A stretch of 64,000 bases of DNA, from NCBI GenBank assembly GCA_000727475.1, contig KL647316.1, forward strand, positions 497,623 through 561,622. The letters run 5' to 3'. The translations under genes were made by a program, and so were the position numbers. The notes under the pieces were generated by a model, which was not told the DNA's origin, did not search any database, and was given only the letters and a program-made list of their open reading frames with translations. Source of the DNA: Sarcocystis neurona. Lineage: Eukaryota; Apicomplexa; Conoidasida; Eucoccidiorida; Sarcocystidae. Positions within the stretch are counted from its first letter, which is position 1, and every line of letters begins with the position of its first letter. Below, one piece after another: positions 1 through 13,300 of the stretch.

Positions 1-900
1 AGTGAATGTCCAGTGAAGCGTGAAGGACAAATATCCCCTTATACCTGTCGCAGTCAACGTCCACCAGTACGTGTTCGCTTGATACAAATGTAGGTGGGCA
101 TTTCATACTCTCCGTTGCTACGTGATCTATTTCAGTGGCGCTTATGATTCGAAGACATCGCGTAATTAGTCGGCCACGAGAAGTCTTGTGAAGTAGTGGT
201 TCAAGGCAACAAGAAAGAGAACAAACTGACCCTCTGCAGGAGCGTGTGCGAGTGTTACGAATGTAAGAGAGGAAGACATTGGTGGGGGAGCGTTACTGGT
301 ACATCCTGAGTAAGGAGGTAAGTGTACTGCCCTGGTAGCTCAGAGATGGTGTGGGGGCGGAAAAATAACACACTGTTGTTCGTCTCTGGCTGCGGCATGC
401 ACGTGTCCATCCCCCACGTGTGTTCACACCTACGCGTATAGCAGCCATACATAAAATACCCACACATTTCTATATATATATATATATATATATGCACATA
501 TATGTATACATATACATGTGCACCTAGAGACGTGTATGATACATCTCTACTGCAGCAGCAGCAGCATATCTGCAGCTCAACGGGCCGCTGCAACAGCGGC
601 GCAGCAACAAGCGCAGCTTAGCACTGGTCGGAACAGAAGTGACACACGTGTGCCGCGGCAGCTGGGGCCGACGTAGCTCATCAGAATACGAGAGGATTAT
701 CACGCAGCTGAGTGTTGCAGCAGCAGCGCGACCAACAATAAACACCGTAACAATTCAGCTTCTTCGTCCACGATCACCAGCAGCGACAGCTGGCAATTCT
801 GGTGCAGCAGTGCCTGCCGGCGGAGAAAGAGGCGCAGGCGTTGTGGAGTACAGCGCACCACTAGCAAGAGAGAAAGTCAGGCAAGACGCAACAATGCAAC
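1..900. other. Spacer or unresolved 3' region; (TA)n microsatellite near 473-492
   Basis: No gene could be supported here. A short (TA)n tract lies near 473-492. From about 545 to 850 the plus strand carries CAG-type triplets and a short open frame (639-908) rich in Ala, Arg and Ser. It has no recognisable domain and no convincing splice signals, so it may be an exon of an unseen plus-strand gene or chance. Confidence 0.3.
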
Positions 901-1169
901 GCTCCTGATGGATGCACATCAGCAGGTACGGAGAGTGGCAAAGAAACGGAAGTGTTCCGGCGACATCAGAGGGGACGGAGAACTACGTGGCACTGTGTAG
1001 AGCATCCACATACAAGGGAAAGAAAAGACAAATGACAGCGCGGACCAGGGTAACCGGGCACCACGCATGTGTCGCCCCAGCACCAACAACAGTAAAGTCC
1101 TTTGAGGGTGTGTCAGTGTCATCAGAGTGTTAGAATGGAAACCTCTTGCTGATAAATATGAATCAGTAC

Positions 1170-1539
1170 CTGTGAGTGGTGGCAGCAGCAACAGTCTTGT
1201 AGAAATAGCAGAGAAGTCGAATCCTCCGTTTGAAAAGCGATCGAACTCATACTCCAGCCACAGCATCTGAGAACCTACATGGTTCCTACTCCTGCCACAG
1301 CGCAAGAGGGGTAGTTCTAGAAACAATACCGGCCAAAAACGCACAACATTAAAATAGGAAATAAGTGATCCTTCAAATACTATTCGTAACGCCTTAGAGT
1401 ACGAGAAGCACGAGCAGATTTGCTCGTCACACGCTTCCTCATACCTGTAGTGCTCAACCCACGTGCACCCCATTTCCAGATAGAATTCTCCGCGGCAGCG
1501 CGAGAGAAGAGAGAAGTGGACCCTGACACCCAACATCAA
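1170..1539 (-). CDS. Two exons of an unidentified minus-strand gene, TPR-like segment
   Basis: Two exons can be proposed on the minus strand. The first, 1539-1381, follows a CAG acceptor and ends before a GT donor. It is 53 codons long in phase 0 and contains EFYLEMGCTWVEHYRYEEA, which has the spacing of a tetratricopeptide helix pair. The second, 1266-1170, follows a TTCTCAG acceptor, starts MLWLEYEFDRF and ends at a CAG|GTACTG donor, so the phases agree. Upstream exons may lie at about 2900-2506, where a minus-strand Ser/Ala-rich frame ends near a GACGAC|GTGGGA donor. The fold guess rests on one short segment. TTC27-like or another TPR protein is possible, but no family is claimed. The 3' end probably lies below 1170 and was not found. 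Confidence 0.35.
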
Positions 1540-1850
1540 CTGCAGCAGTGCAGCGGCGGCAGCACAAGTCAAATTTGGGATACGGGATACGGATCCTACA
1601 GTGCAGAGCAACAGCAGGACCGAGAACAGGGGAAACTTTTCAGCTTGTGTGGAATTTCTTCCCAACAGCTGCGTTGTTGATCCTGTTACGCGGCGTCCGA
1701 ACACGAATATAAGTGAGCTACAAGTAGATTACGGATAGCGTAACGACCACCCTTCTAACACGGAGACGCAGAAGACCTGCTGGAAGGGCTGCTCAGTCAG
1801 GCACGGGTATCTCTATACTTCTTACATGTACACGACATGTACAGGTACGT

Positions 1851-2423
1851 GTGCGCAACTGTGTCTGTGTACACGTACATACATATATATGTGTCTATAT
1901 ACACATATATGTATATACGTACACTCCGGATATTCACTACGTTTGTGGTCCTCCCATCTCTCTTTCTATACACTTCCGTTGTTTTCGCAGCTTTGTTGTG
2001 CTAAACACCGCCTGTCGGTTGACTAAGGCGAATCTAATGCGTTCGTTAAAAATTTCTGTAGACAGCCGTATACCTTTCTGTAGTCTCCTACAATGGTATA
2101 AACTGGCCGACACCATCCACAAGCTTGTCGAATATGCACCTATAAGTCGGGTCTTTTCTAAACGCCGACCGTCTAATCGATTCTTCAGCAAAAAAACTCC
2201 GTCTGCACACATTTCACTACTACGAACACTTCTCATTATCACCACCAAACTACAAATACAAGCACGTATGTATATATATATATATATATGTATGTTACAG
2301 GCAAATATTCCTAGCTTCCTCATATGGAAAGAACGACATACTTGTGCCCCTCTTCGTATGTGCCTGGCGGCGCACGCAAAGACGCGGAAAAAGAACAGCC
2401 TTGCTTCTCTCTTGGAAAATTAG
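1851..2423 (+). other. AT-richer stretch with open frames on both strands, unassigned
   Basis: A 190-codon open frame on plus and a 128-codon frame on minus overlap here. Neither has the Ala/Gln/Ser bias of the confirmed exons and neither resembles a known family. The plus frame runs into (TA)n sequence at both ends. It is recorded as unassigned rather than called a gene. Confidence 0.2.
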
Positions 2424-3864
2424 AAATATGTAGTTAAACTCAATACACACATATATGTGTGAAAATACGCATACGTATTTGTACGACTATGTACGTGTGC
2501 GTGCATTACTGTGAAGAAGAAAACCTCTGGCGCTTTTTCATCTCAGGAGTGATAATTTGCAGTTTTGTGATGTATGCACGTGAACGAGGCGTTCCCACGT
2601 CGTCAGCTGCGTCCAACGCGGGGGTGGCGTTGCTGCTGTTCCACCAGCACTTGCTGGTGCTGCTGTTCCACCTGGCCCTGTTGCTGCTGCTCCCTTCCCA
2701 CCGCGGCGCCGCTGCTGCTGCTGCTCTCTCAGCCATCCCGGTTCCTTCCCCTACGCTGCTTCTCCTCTTGCGTTTACCTTCCTCTGGACAAGGCGCCCCT
2801 CCAGCGCACGCACCCTGGCCCCAACAGCATCCCCTACTGCCGTAGGCGCTGCTGCTGCCGCTGTGGCCGGCGGCGACACCACCATTAACGAGAAACCCTC
2901 GTTGCTGCGGATATTGCCACGAAGGGGAGACGCGGCGGCAGAGGGAGGCGTACGCGGAGGCGCCCTGCATTCGATTTGGAGAGACGTGTCTGGTCACCTG
3001 AGGCAAGTTCACAGTGCCATCGCACTGGAGAAGAAGGCGGAGCAGCAGCACGTAGAAACAAAAGGAAGACTCAAATGTTGCAGCAGCAGCAGCGACAGCA
3101 GGCCGGGGCAGGGAAAAAGAAGAGCGATGGCAACACGCGGCAACAGCCACCTCGGGACAATACGAAAGGTTCTGGGACAGTAGGAAATTTCCACGTGGCA
3201 GCCCAAGGAGAGCAGCAGACAGCAGTTCCGATGTATGCACGTAACAACGGTAGGCAGAAACAGCACCAGCCAGATCCAGGTAACACCACCAGCCCTCGGC
3301 ACTATACGAGCGCCCCGGAAAAGTCGAGGGTATATTCGCTTGAAAGAGAAGAGGCGAGGACGTCTCCACTAGTGAGACTGTACATATGTAGGTGGCCTCA
3401 CATGTACAGACATTTTGACGGGCACAGGGTTCGCACAAGCGAACCGAAATTTAAATTAAAATATTTCCACATATTAGCAGATTTTCCCTCATGGGCACAC
3501 ATGTAGACCCAGGAGTTTAAACGCGTAGGTGCGCAGGTATACACATGCGTCATATATGTACATCTATATACATATACCTATATATATATCTGCACGTACC
3601 CGGATATGTGTACGGTCATATATATATATATATGTATATATGGAGATATGCACGTAGTCGCGCACACACAGCTATAAGCCTCCCGGGAGAAGCAGAACCG
3701 CTAGAAACCCCGCCTGGTGTGAGCGTGAAGGTGTGAGAGAGAGCGCAGTCGACGACGGGGAGAAACAGACGCGAAAGTAGGAGCAGTAGCAGCCCCACGC
3801 TCGGCAGTCGCGGCAACAATAGCCACGGGAGGTTTACAGTTGCAGCAGGATCGTAAGACGGGCG

Positions 3865-4332
3865 TTAGATAGCTCGCAGACATCCGGGAGCAGCGGGACT
3901 CACATGAACAGTAAGGCCAAAACTCCTGCAGAATGCCTGGAAGGCTGCTTTGGCGAGCTCGAGCTTGCGGTTGTCTTTGCAGTAGAGACGCAGGTAGCGC
4001 TCTTGAAACGCCTGGGGATAAATTCGCCGCATGTTATCACTCGCGAGGAAGGACACACCTTCATTGTCGGGATTGTAGAAGCGCACGACAGCCAGTGGAT
4101 CTTTCTCTCCCTGCCCGTAGTGATTCGTGTTCCCTGCAAAGACAGCCACCGAGAGACGCGGGCGCGCGGCGGCTGCTCACCGTCCTCCTCAGGCGTGCAT
4201 GGCAGAAAGCGACTTCGCGTGTGGAAACACACAGCCATACACATACACGAGTGTCCCGCAGACGCAGGCGCCGGAACGAATGCGTCTACGTGAGCGTGTC
4301 TCTCTATCTATCTATCTATATCTATATATATA

Positions 4333-4371
<39 letters not shown>

Positions 4372-7300
4372 GTATGTATAAGTGGATGGGCGACCGCACG
4401 GGCTCTAGCTCCCCGCCGTCGCGTCTGGCATCACGGTGCTGCACGCCGACCCGCCTCTCGCGCGAAGGGCCCTCGCTGTCGCCTCCGTGGAGATGCGTCA
4501 CTGCTTACGGCATAGCCGTACGTGTGGGCGCCTCCTCCTCTCCCTTCCTTTTCAGAGGACGCGCTCAACACTGCACGCGTGCAAGAGATCCGCAGGAGGA
4601 ACGGCTGTGGCCCGTGACTCGCCGAGAAATGAATACCGCGAGACGGACACAAAACACGACGACGAAATTATCCCTGGACGTGCAGAAACGTACACATAGA
4701 CAAACGCACACATGCAACCTAGAAAGCTCAGGGATATATGTATACACCTGCGTGAGGAGAAAGATTCACGTACGTAGGGACGTAGAAGAAGGACCTACAT
4801 GAAAGAAAGCGCGCGGACGACCTCGGCAAATATGTACGTGTGCACAGTACTCTCACGTGTGCAGGCAAACGGGACTGCCGGAGCAAGGCGCAGAAAAAGG
4901 CGAGAATCTCCCCCTCTCTGCACTTTGCCAGCCTCTCGCGGTCCCGTCTCGACCAAACAAGGCAACAAAGCGCACAGCTACGAGCAGGCCACCCCCGTCT
5001 GCAAGACTCTCGAATGGGGAGCCACGTCTAGCCATGGAAACGCACGCAGGAACACACACACACGCACACAGACGTAAAGCCGTGGACGGAGCGGGACGCG
5101 GTGTCTGGGACTGCAGAAGTGCTGCCGATTTGTTCGCGTGACTCGTGGTCAGCCCCACACAGAGGAAGAAGAAGCGACAACGCTGCACACAAGGATTCGT
5201 TTCTCCACATTCAGAAGAACGGGAGAATCCACAGACTTCGTCCCATGGACTTTCCACGTGTGTACACGTGTGTTCAAGACACCCCCCCGGGCACACAGAG
5301 AGAATGTCTGCACATAACAAACGACAAAGAGGCATGCATGCGCTTTGTATGGATATGTGGAGATGGTGAAGGTGGGTCTCTCTAGACGTCCTACGGAAAG
5401 GTATCCCCCACCCCAAGACGTTATCACTCCTCGGGCCAGGAGACTTCTACGGACGTACACACGTGCATGCCTATGTATCTCTGTCCACATGTGACCGTGC
5501 AGCGACTGCGTCGACGCATACGCGTCCCTTCTACGCACGTACATCCGTGCACGCCTGTGTATCTATATCCACACTTCACCACGTAGTGACTGCCTCAACG
5601 TGTACGTGTCCCCACGCGGCTGTTCTTTCTCATTCACGCCTGTGCGTAGACGTACGCCGAAGCCCGCATGCACGCATGGTATCTATACCCTCAAAAAGCG
5701 GCACACACCCAGCGCGCAACAGTGCCCGCACGCATATGGACGGAGCGAACCACCATCCGCACGCACAGGGTCCATATGTTCTCATAAACCTGCAAATAGA
5801 CACACATGCAGGTCTGTGTCTTCGCCCAGCGCATGGGCTGCTAAGGACGTAGTGCAAAAACAACAATGAGGCGCAGCCACGAACCGCGCCGCCCGTCGCA
5901 CGGCTTCTTTCGAATCCCTTCACATACGACGACACACATATAGGTCCACGTGTATATGTACTTGCATACAAAATTTGGGACAGAGAGGCATCCGCACCGA
6001 GCACCACGGGAGCAGGCAGACATGCAGACAACTTAGCAGCGCCGCAAAGGTCGGTTAAGTTCCCCCGCCAACCTTTGCTGCTGACACGCAGCACCTACAC
6101 CTACCTACGTGCTCCCAGGGACTTGCAGCGGACAGCCAGAGGCACCTGTGTGCATGAGCGTGGGCCGCCCAAACGGGAACACCTGGACGCAATCGCGGCG
6201 GTGCCGTATGTATATATATGTGTATTTGTGTGTGTGGGAACGTGTGTGCGAATGCATGCATACATGTGTGCGTATCGATGTCATGTATGTATGTGCGTAT
6301 GTGTGTACGTATATAATGTATGTGTGTATATATGTATGTAATATATGTAAGGTGTGCGTGTATGGATGTACGTAATGTGTGTATGTATGTAACGTGTGTA
6401 TGTGTATGGATTTACGTGTGTAAGGATGTGTATAATGTATGTATGTATGCATGTGTGTATGTTTGTGTGGAACGTATGTACATGTGTAATGTACGTATGT
6501 ATGTAGGTGTGTATATATGTATGTACGTATGTATGTATGTACGTATGTATGTATGTACGTATGTATTTATGTACGTATGTATGTATGTATGTAATGTGAG
6601 TGTGTGTGTAACGTGTGTATCTATGCATGCGTGTAATGCATGTATGTATGTATACGCGTGTCTGTATATATACGTATATATACATATGTATGTGTATGTA
6701 TGTATGTATGTGTGTACGTGTGTATGTGTGTACGAATGTCTGTCTGTTTGTAATGCATGTGTGTAATGTATGCATATGCTGTATATTCGTCCGTAATTTA
6801 TTTATGCGTGTACGGTTCTCTGCGGAGTTACAATCGTGTGTAGAGATGTAGTCATACATACATGTGTGTGTGAATCTCCGCAGGTATAAATGCGTGACGT
6901 ACATATCTGTGGACGTAGACACGTGTGTGTGTTCTTACGTGTATGGTTATACACGCTAAACGTATATAAATATATATACACACACAGAAGACTATACAAC
7001 TTCCTCGAGATGTTCCGCCAGAATTATCACCGACTGCTGCTGCCTTGGCGCAACAGGGAACAGCAGCCCACAGGAGGAGCAGCAGCGGCAAGAGAAGACG
7101 CAGCAGGAGGAGCAGAGATAGAAAGGCGCTGCGCTGCCTACAGTCGACGACAAGATCTTCGGCTTGCAGCGTGCTGCTCGTTGCGGTTCCTGGCACACAC
7201 CAGCGAAGAGACGCAGCAGCAGGACGTTTTCCCTTCGCTGCAAAAAGCGCGATGTATTCGGGTGTTGCAAGGCGCTCTGCTTCTCGAATTCTCTCCGCGT

Positions 7301-10300
7301 CCCAGTCCTGTGCAGATCATAAGCAGATCTATGTACACACCTACTGGGGTATGTGCACTAACGTATATATATACATATATGTATATATGTGCGTAATACT
7401 ACGTAGGAGCAAGAGGATCGACACATGTATATACCCACAGTATATATATATATATATGTGCATAATACTATGTAGGAGCAAGTGGATCTACACAGGTATT
7501 TGCATACAATATGTGCACAGACATATACATATATATTTGTCCTGCTCTAACGATCCCACTCTCGCATACGTGCATATCACAAACACGTCTACTTACACGT
7601 ATACACATATATATATAATGGATGTACAAGAGTAGGTATGTATGAACACGTGTACGTATACACACATAAGGGACAAATAATACTCGAAGTTCATATATAT
7701 GCGTATGTGTGTGCCCGCGTAACGAAACACCTCGCTTGTTGACGTCTGCCTGCAAGCTCCCTTCTGCTCCCACACACGTCTATGTAGACCCAGTTCCTTG
7801 TGTGTACGCGTGGAGGACAGGCTCGCCCATACAAACATCCGCGTGTGTCTTCGTTGCGGTCCGCAGTCTCTCAGTAAACAAATATAGACGTAGTACGAAG
7901 CCGGCAGCAGTCAATTTTTCTATTTCTGAGGCATTTCGCGTTCAAACAGAAGGCCGTGCTGCTACCTCCTCCGCAGCAGAAGGCAGGCGCTGCTGCTCGC
8001 ACCGACCCGTAGAAATCTCTACCGCAGGCAGACGTCTTCACGAGCGCGTTCTCTGCTAAGAGCGGAGCACCTCTACGTAGGAAACGAACATCTCTCTGCA
8101 TGCGCAGATACAGGTGCTCATTAACGTATACACACATATACAGCTAGTCAACTACAAATATGTACCATTACACTATCTACACATGGCACATGGGCGCATG
8201 TACGAGTCGGCCTCGTGCGCGCGTACAGATGCCTACAGATATCAACGTATGTATATATGTACTTGTACGTACATGCAGAGATATCTATCTATATCTACAT
8301 CTATCTCTCTCTCTATATATATATGTATGTATAGAAATGCGTCTACGTGTACGCTTATGAAGAGAGTACATCTAAGCGTAAACTCACATATATTTTCCAC
8401 CACAGAAAATAACCAGCAACTCCAATAAGTCGGACAGTGCCTGCATGGGCACGCGGAGGTTCACGTTTGTACGGGTATTCAGACACGCAGGATCAGACCC
8501 GTCACAAAACCCCGCAAACGTTTTGGTGCGGCCGCGGGCACGTCAGCAGGCACTTAGACGTACACAAACGCTTTTTGACCTGTTTTGAAGTACCAGCGCG
8601 TACACGTGTATGTTCGTGTGGATGCACGTGTTGCTGTGTGCAACTCCGAAAGTTTGGTGGAGACACAGCAGCCGCAGGGAATACACAGAATGTCGTACTC
8701 GAGAAAACGTTTCTGCACCGGGTGGAAAATGGTGGAAAGGTTCTCCGCATCGAGTGACTCGTCTCTGCACCAGGGTGTGTCCACATGATGGAATGCATAC
8801 GTTCGACGGGAGGTTGAAGGGGACGTGCCCGCACCGGCGTCGATAAGCAGTCTGGAAGTATGTGTACATACATATATATATAAATATATATATATGTATA
8901 TATACACCAATATATGGACGCAGTGACATGTATTCTCGCGTACACGTATATATATATACACGTATATGCGAGAATACATTTGTCTCTTTTAAGTATGTGC
9001 AGCCATAGAATTTGTCCGGAAACAGCAGCTTCCATCCTACGTAGACCACTCATACACTTCTACGTATATATGTCTCTCTCTCTCTATATATCTATATAGA
9101 TATATACGTATATGCGTTGACACCAGTGCGTCTGCACTGCGAGAAACAAGAAACTGCCAAGAGAAGGCATAGACTTTGTCAGGCCCCCGCGCCCGGACAC
9201 GTCGTCTTCTGTGAAATTGTTTGTGTTTTTGTGCGTGTAGCTCACGGTCAAAGGCACCTCCCCAGTAAACCGGTAGATGCTGGCAGCTCCACGTTTAGTC
9301 GTGACGATATCGACAAGGCGCTTCGCTTCCTGCAGCTGCTGCTGCGTTTCCTCGTCCACCTCCTGCATGCACGTGAACTTGGACTTATTATTGAAGAGGG
9401 GGTGGGTGCGTATATCGTAAATCAGGCGGTCGTCAGTTAACTCGAGAAAGGCGTCCACCTGCCGAGAAGACCGGAAAGACGAAACACAAGACACAGGTAA
9501 CGCAGAAGCACCAGCAGCAGCCGTAGCAGCAGCAGAACAGAAACAGCAGCAGGGGACACACACACACACACACATGGAACGGCAGCTGCAGCGGCGGCGA
9601 CACCTACAAGAAAGACGGCGGCATTAGCAGATTTGGCGCCAGGCAACGCAGCAAGAACGGCCTCCATAGTTTCCGTGTCTCCAGCAGCAGAAAACGCCGA
9701 GAAATTTCGGATCTGCCTGCCTACATCGTCTGTGTGCGTGTTTTACTTTGCCTACGGTGACTGCTGTTGACGACAAGAAACCCGCAGGACTTCCTCAGTC
9801 TGCTCGTGGCCGTGGGCATGACAGCAACTCAAAAAAATGCGGAGTTACGCCCGTGTATACGTATGTGAGACACACACACACACAGACACAAACACCGAGG
9901 TGCACACATACACATATGTAGGTGCACATGCCTGTTGTATATCCACACACACGTACATACGTGTCTACGTGAGTCTGTGTGGCACACACACCACAGAGGT
10001 GTACGCATGCACATATATATGTGTGAGGAGTATAGACGAGGATAGACGATTCAACGTCTCCTTCTTCTGCGGCTGCACTGCCCTGCCTGCGGTTCACCAC
10101 CTCCAGCGCCACTCACACGACTACCTGTCTAGATATACATGTATGGATATCCATACAGAGACGGCGAGAGGGACAGAGATAGACGAAGAAAAAGTATTAG
10201 TACGCCCCCGTCCAGCGATCATGTATATATGTACATATTTCAGTACCCAGACGTGTGTACAGGTAAAGCGATGGGAAAACGCAGACAGGTCTATCAGCGA

Positions 10301-13300
10301 GCTTTCCACGGTCGTACAGATAAGCAGTGAAGTCTCCAGCTACCCAAACAAAACGCCGTAAGCAAACAGACGCAGACCGTCCTCATTTCAAAAGTGCGTG
10401 CCCCTCAAGTGTCGGCGTATGTGGACGCAACTAGCCGTCCTGCCCAGCCTGCAAGCGTCCGTATGCAGGGGTGGAGTGTGGGCAACAGCTTCTACCAAGT
10501 GCGCTTTTTTGAGCTTGGTGGCGCGCTCCTGGAGACACCCCGTTCGTTTTCCCGCCGGTTGTTCTTCCTGCTGGTCTTGTCTTTCTTCTTCTTCCTGCTG
10601 TTCTCCTCCCCGTTATCATCGCTGTTCGGCGGCCCTCTCCTCTCTCTGTCGCGAGGGTCGACGTCTCTCTTCCGCGTATCCGACCCCCCTTCGCTCTTCG
10701 ATCGCTTCTGCGTTCTCTGCCTTTTCTTTCGTGTCGTTGCCCACCTCTCCTTTCCGCGACTTCCCCTCTTGTCCGTCTTTGAAAAGCAATCTGAAGGCGT
10801 GTCTCTCCCACGAATGCTACAGAAGGCCCACCTTTCTCTTCTACGTCGCCGTCTGCTTCTATCTTCCCACGTTCTACTACTCTCCGTTGCTCTGTCTTTT
10901 TCGCTGTTTCACTTTCCGTCCCCTCGAACGTCGTCCTCCGTCTCGCAAGAACTGCTGTCGTTGTCCCTCCTCCCTTATCTTCGCTTTTCTCTCCGGCTCT
11001 CCCTTTGTCTGCTGCTCTTCTCTCTCTCTGTGCCCCTGTCTTCTACGGTTTCCGCCTGCTGTCTCCCCCTTTCTTTTTCGCTTCCTCGCCACTGCCTGTC
11101 ATCCCCGGCCCCTGCAGTTTTCTTCTGGCCTTCTCAGTCCCCCTCAATCTTCGTTCCCCTTCACTGTTTTTGTCTTCCGTCTTGACTGCCCTTTCCTTCA
11201 CATTTCTGCCACTTGCAAAAGATCCACAGGTAAGTGCTTGAAGGGAGCCGACGCAGCAGCGGGTGTCTGGCGGCCAGTGTCTGTCTCGCTGTGGTCTGAG
11301 TCTGACGCGGGGTCCGCCTCCGACCAAGTGAAACGCATCAACACACTGCAGGTTCTCTCTTCTCTACTCCTTCTTCTAACGCACACACTTTTCTTGTTTT
11401 AACTCGATCCTTTCCTGGGTGGTGCCTCGTTACTTTCACTTTTCTCTGCACCTTCGTCATTTTGACGTGGTGTGCGGCCTTCGTCTCTTGTTTCCCGCCT
11501 CCACGCACGCCTCGTCCTTCCGCTCTCCCTTCTCGAGATTTCCTCGTCTTCCCTCACTTCGCGTCTCTGTCCAGTTTTTGCTGCCTCCTTGGGCGATCTC
11601 GTCTTTTTTGTCTGTTGACTGCTTTGGCTAGCTCTTTCTTTTCCTATACGTCCTGGTAGTCCCGTTTTTCTACTTTCTCCTGCTTCTGCCTCACTTTGCC
11701 CCTTTTCTCTAAATCTTTCTGTGTTGCCTGTGCCGGCGCTTTCTCACTTCTTCCTATGCCTCTTCTACTTTCACGCTCCCCTGTTCCTTGCACTCACGTC
11801 GTCCACGCAGCAGCTCCAGTTAAAGTAGGCGTCGGCTTTGCGAAAAGCTTCGCAAAGCATCAGCTCCATTGCTCGCACCATGCGGTGTGTGTACACCATT
11901 TTGAAGAGAGAAAATCGCGTGTAATACACGTTGAAGACGGTGTGTAATTCTTTGATGTTGAAGCAGATCTCCCCGTCAATAATGTTGCTGTACTCCAGCA
12001 GCCGCGCCACAGAAGCCGAAGGCAAGCCGTTCGAAGGGGGAAGGATCGAAGCGTCGCGTCTGCAGTAGTCGAAGCGGTCCACGTCGAGCCCGTTGCGCTT
12101 GTTGGCTGCAACAGGTAGGAAGCAGAGGACAAGCACGAAGGAGAAAAAGAAGTGGGAGGAGACCGCAAAGAACGAGGAAGACAAGGTCAAGACAAGAAAT
12201 GCTAAGTACAAAGAGAAGAAGAAGAAAAAGAGGGAGAAAGCCATCCTCCCAGCCACAAACAGCCGAAACAGAACAGTAAGAACACTCCCATCAGAAGAGA
12301 CAGTCGCAACATGGAATCGACGTCCACGCGCGGGGAAGATGTGCACCCGCGATGACAAAGAACGAGGCAAGGCGGGGGGGGGGGGGGCGACCAGCGGACA
12401 CAGCAGGTTTTCCTCGCAGGCAGAGTTAACACGGGCGTTCATCAGGCCGCCACAGACAGGCAGCTGCAGCAGCGTACGAGCAGCATCGTCCTCCGGCGGC
12501 AAAGACGAAGCAAGGCGACAGCCGCAAGCGCCGGAGGGCGGAGAGACCGAAAGCACGACGCTGCAGCAGCAGTGGGGACAAGAATGCTGCAGCAGCACGC
12601 TTACAAGTCGCGCAGCACCAGAAGCAGTCACAAAGAGAGCAGAAGCAGCAGCCGGAGCAGCAACAGAAGCAGGAGAATAGTGGCGCAACAGAAACGCAAG
12701 GGGGGCATCAAGCGTCCAGCAAGCCACGCAAAGGAGGTGGCAGCGGGAGAAGCAGCACACCACACGGTGGTAGCAGAAAAAAAGTACAGAGACGATGGAC
12801 CAAGAACACGTCATCAGCAGCAGCAAGTCGCTCCCCGGGCGCATACGCTGCAGCGCAACTTCCAAGCGAAGGGGCAGCAATGCGTGTAATGCGTGTCTGT
12901 GTCCGCCGCGGATCAGCGTGAGGCAACCAACTTCTGACTACCGGAACTGCAGGAGTTGCTACTGAAGAAAGGAGTAAGAAGATTTACCGACGATATCAAA
13001 TGCGGCTCTGGTCAGAGAATCGAGAGGGTCAAGACCGGGGACTGCGTTTTCTGCGTCGCCTGCCATTTGCTGCCAGCTGCTGCTCGTCTCTCCTGCCGCG
13101 TGGCCGTCCTCCGTCCAGCCCCCGACGCTGGTGCCGGCACTCGGGCTGCTCCCGTAGATGCTGCTGCTGCGGCTGCTGGTGCTTTTTCCGCTGCCGCTGC
13201 CGTTCGAGCTGTGGGCGCTGCCGACATTGCTGCTGCGGCTACGCGGTCTGTCTGCCGCGCAGCGCCTGTTGCTGGTGGCGCTGCTTTTCCGGCCCATCAT

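Noticed and set aside
6105..6922. Long His/Thr/Tyr-rich minus-strand frames
   Set aside because: They are a direct product of the (GTAT)n microsatellite, which has few stop codons in these frames.
10394..11402. Two overlapping Ser/Phe/Pro-rich plus-strand frames of 260-330 codons
   Set aside because: They come from pyrimidine-rich intron sequence opposite the SAMHD1-like gene, and composition alone keeps them open.
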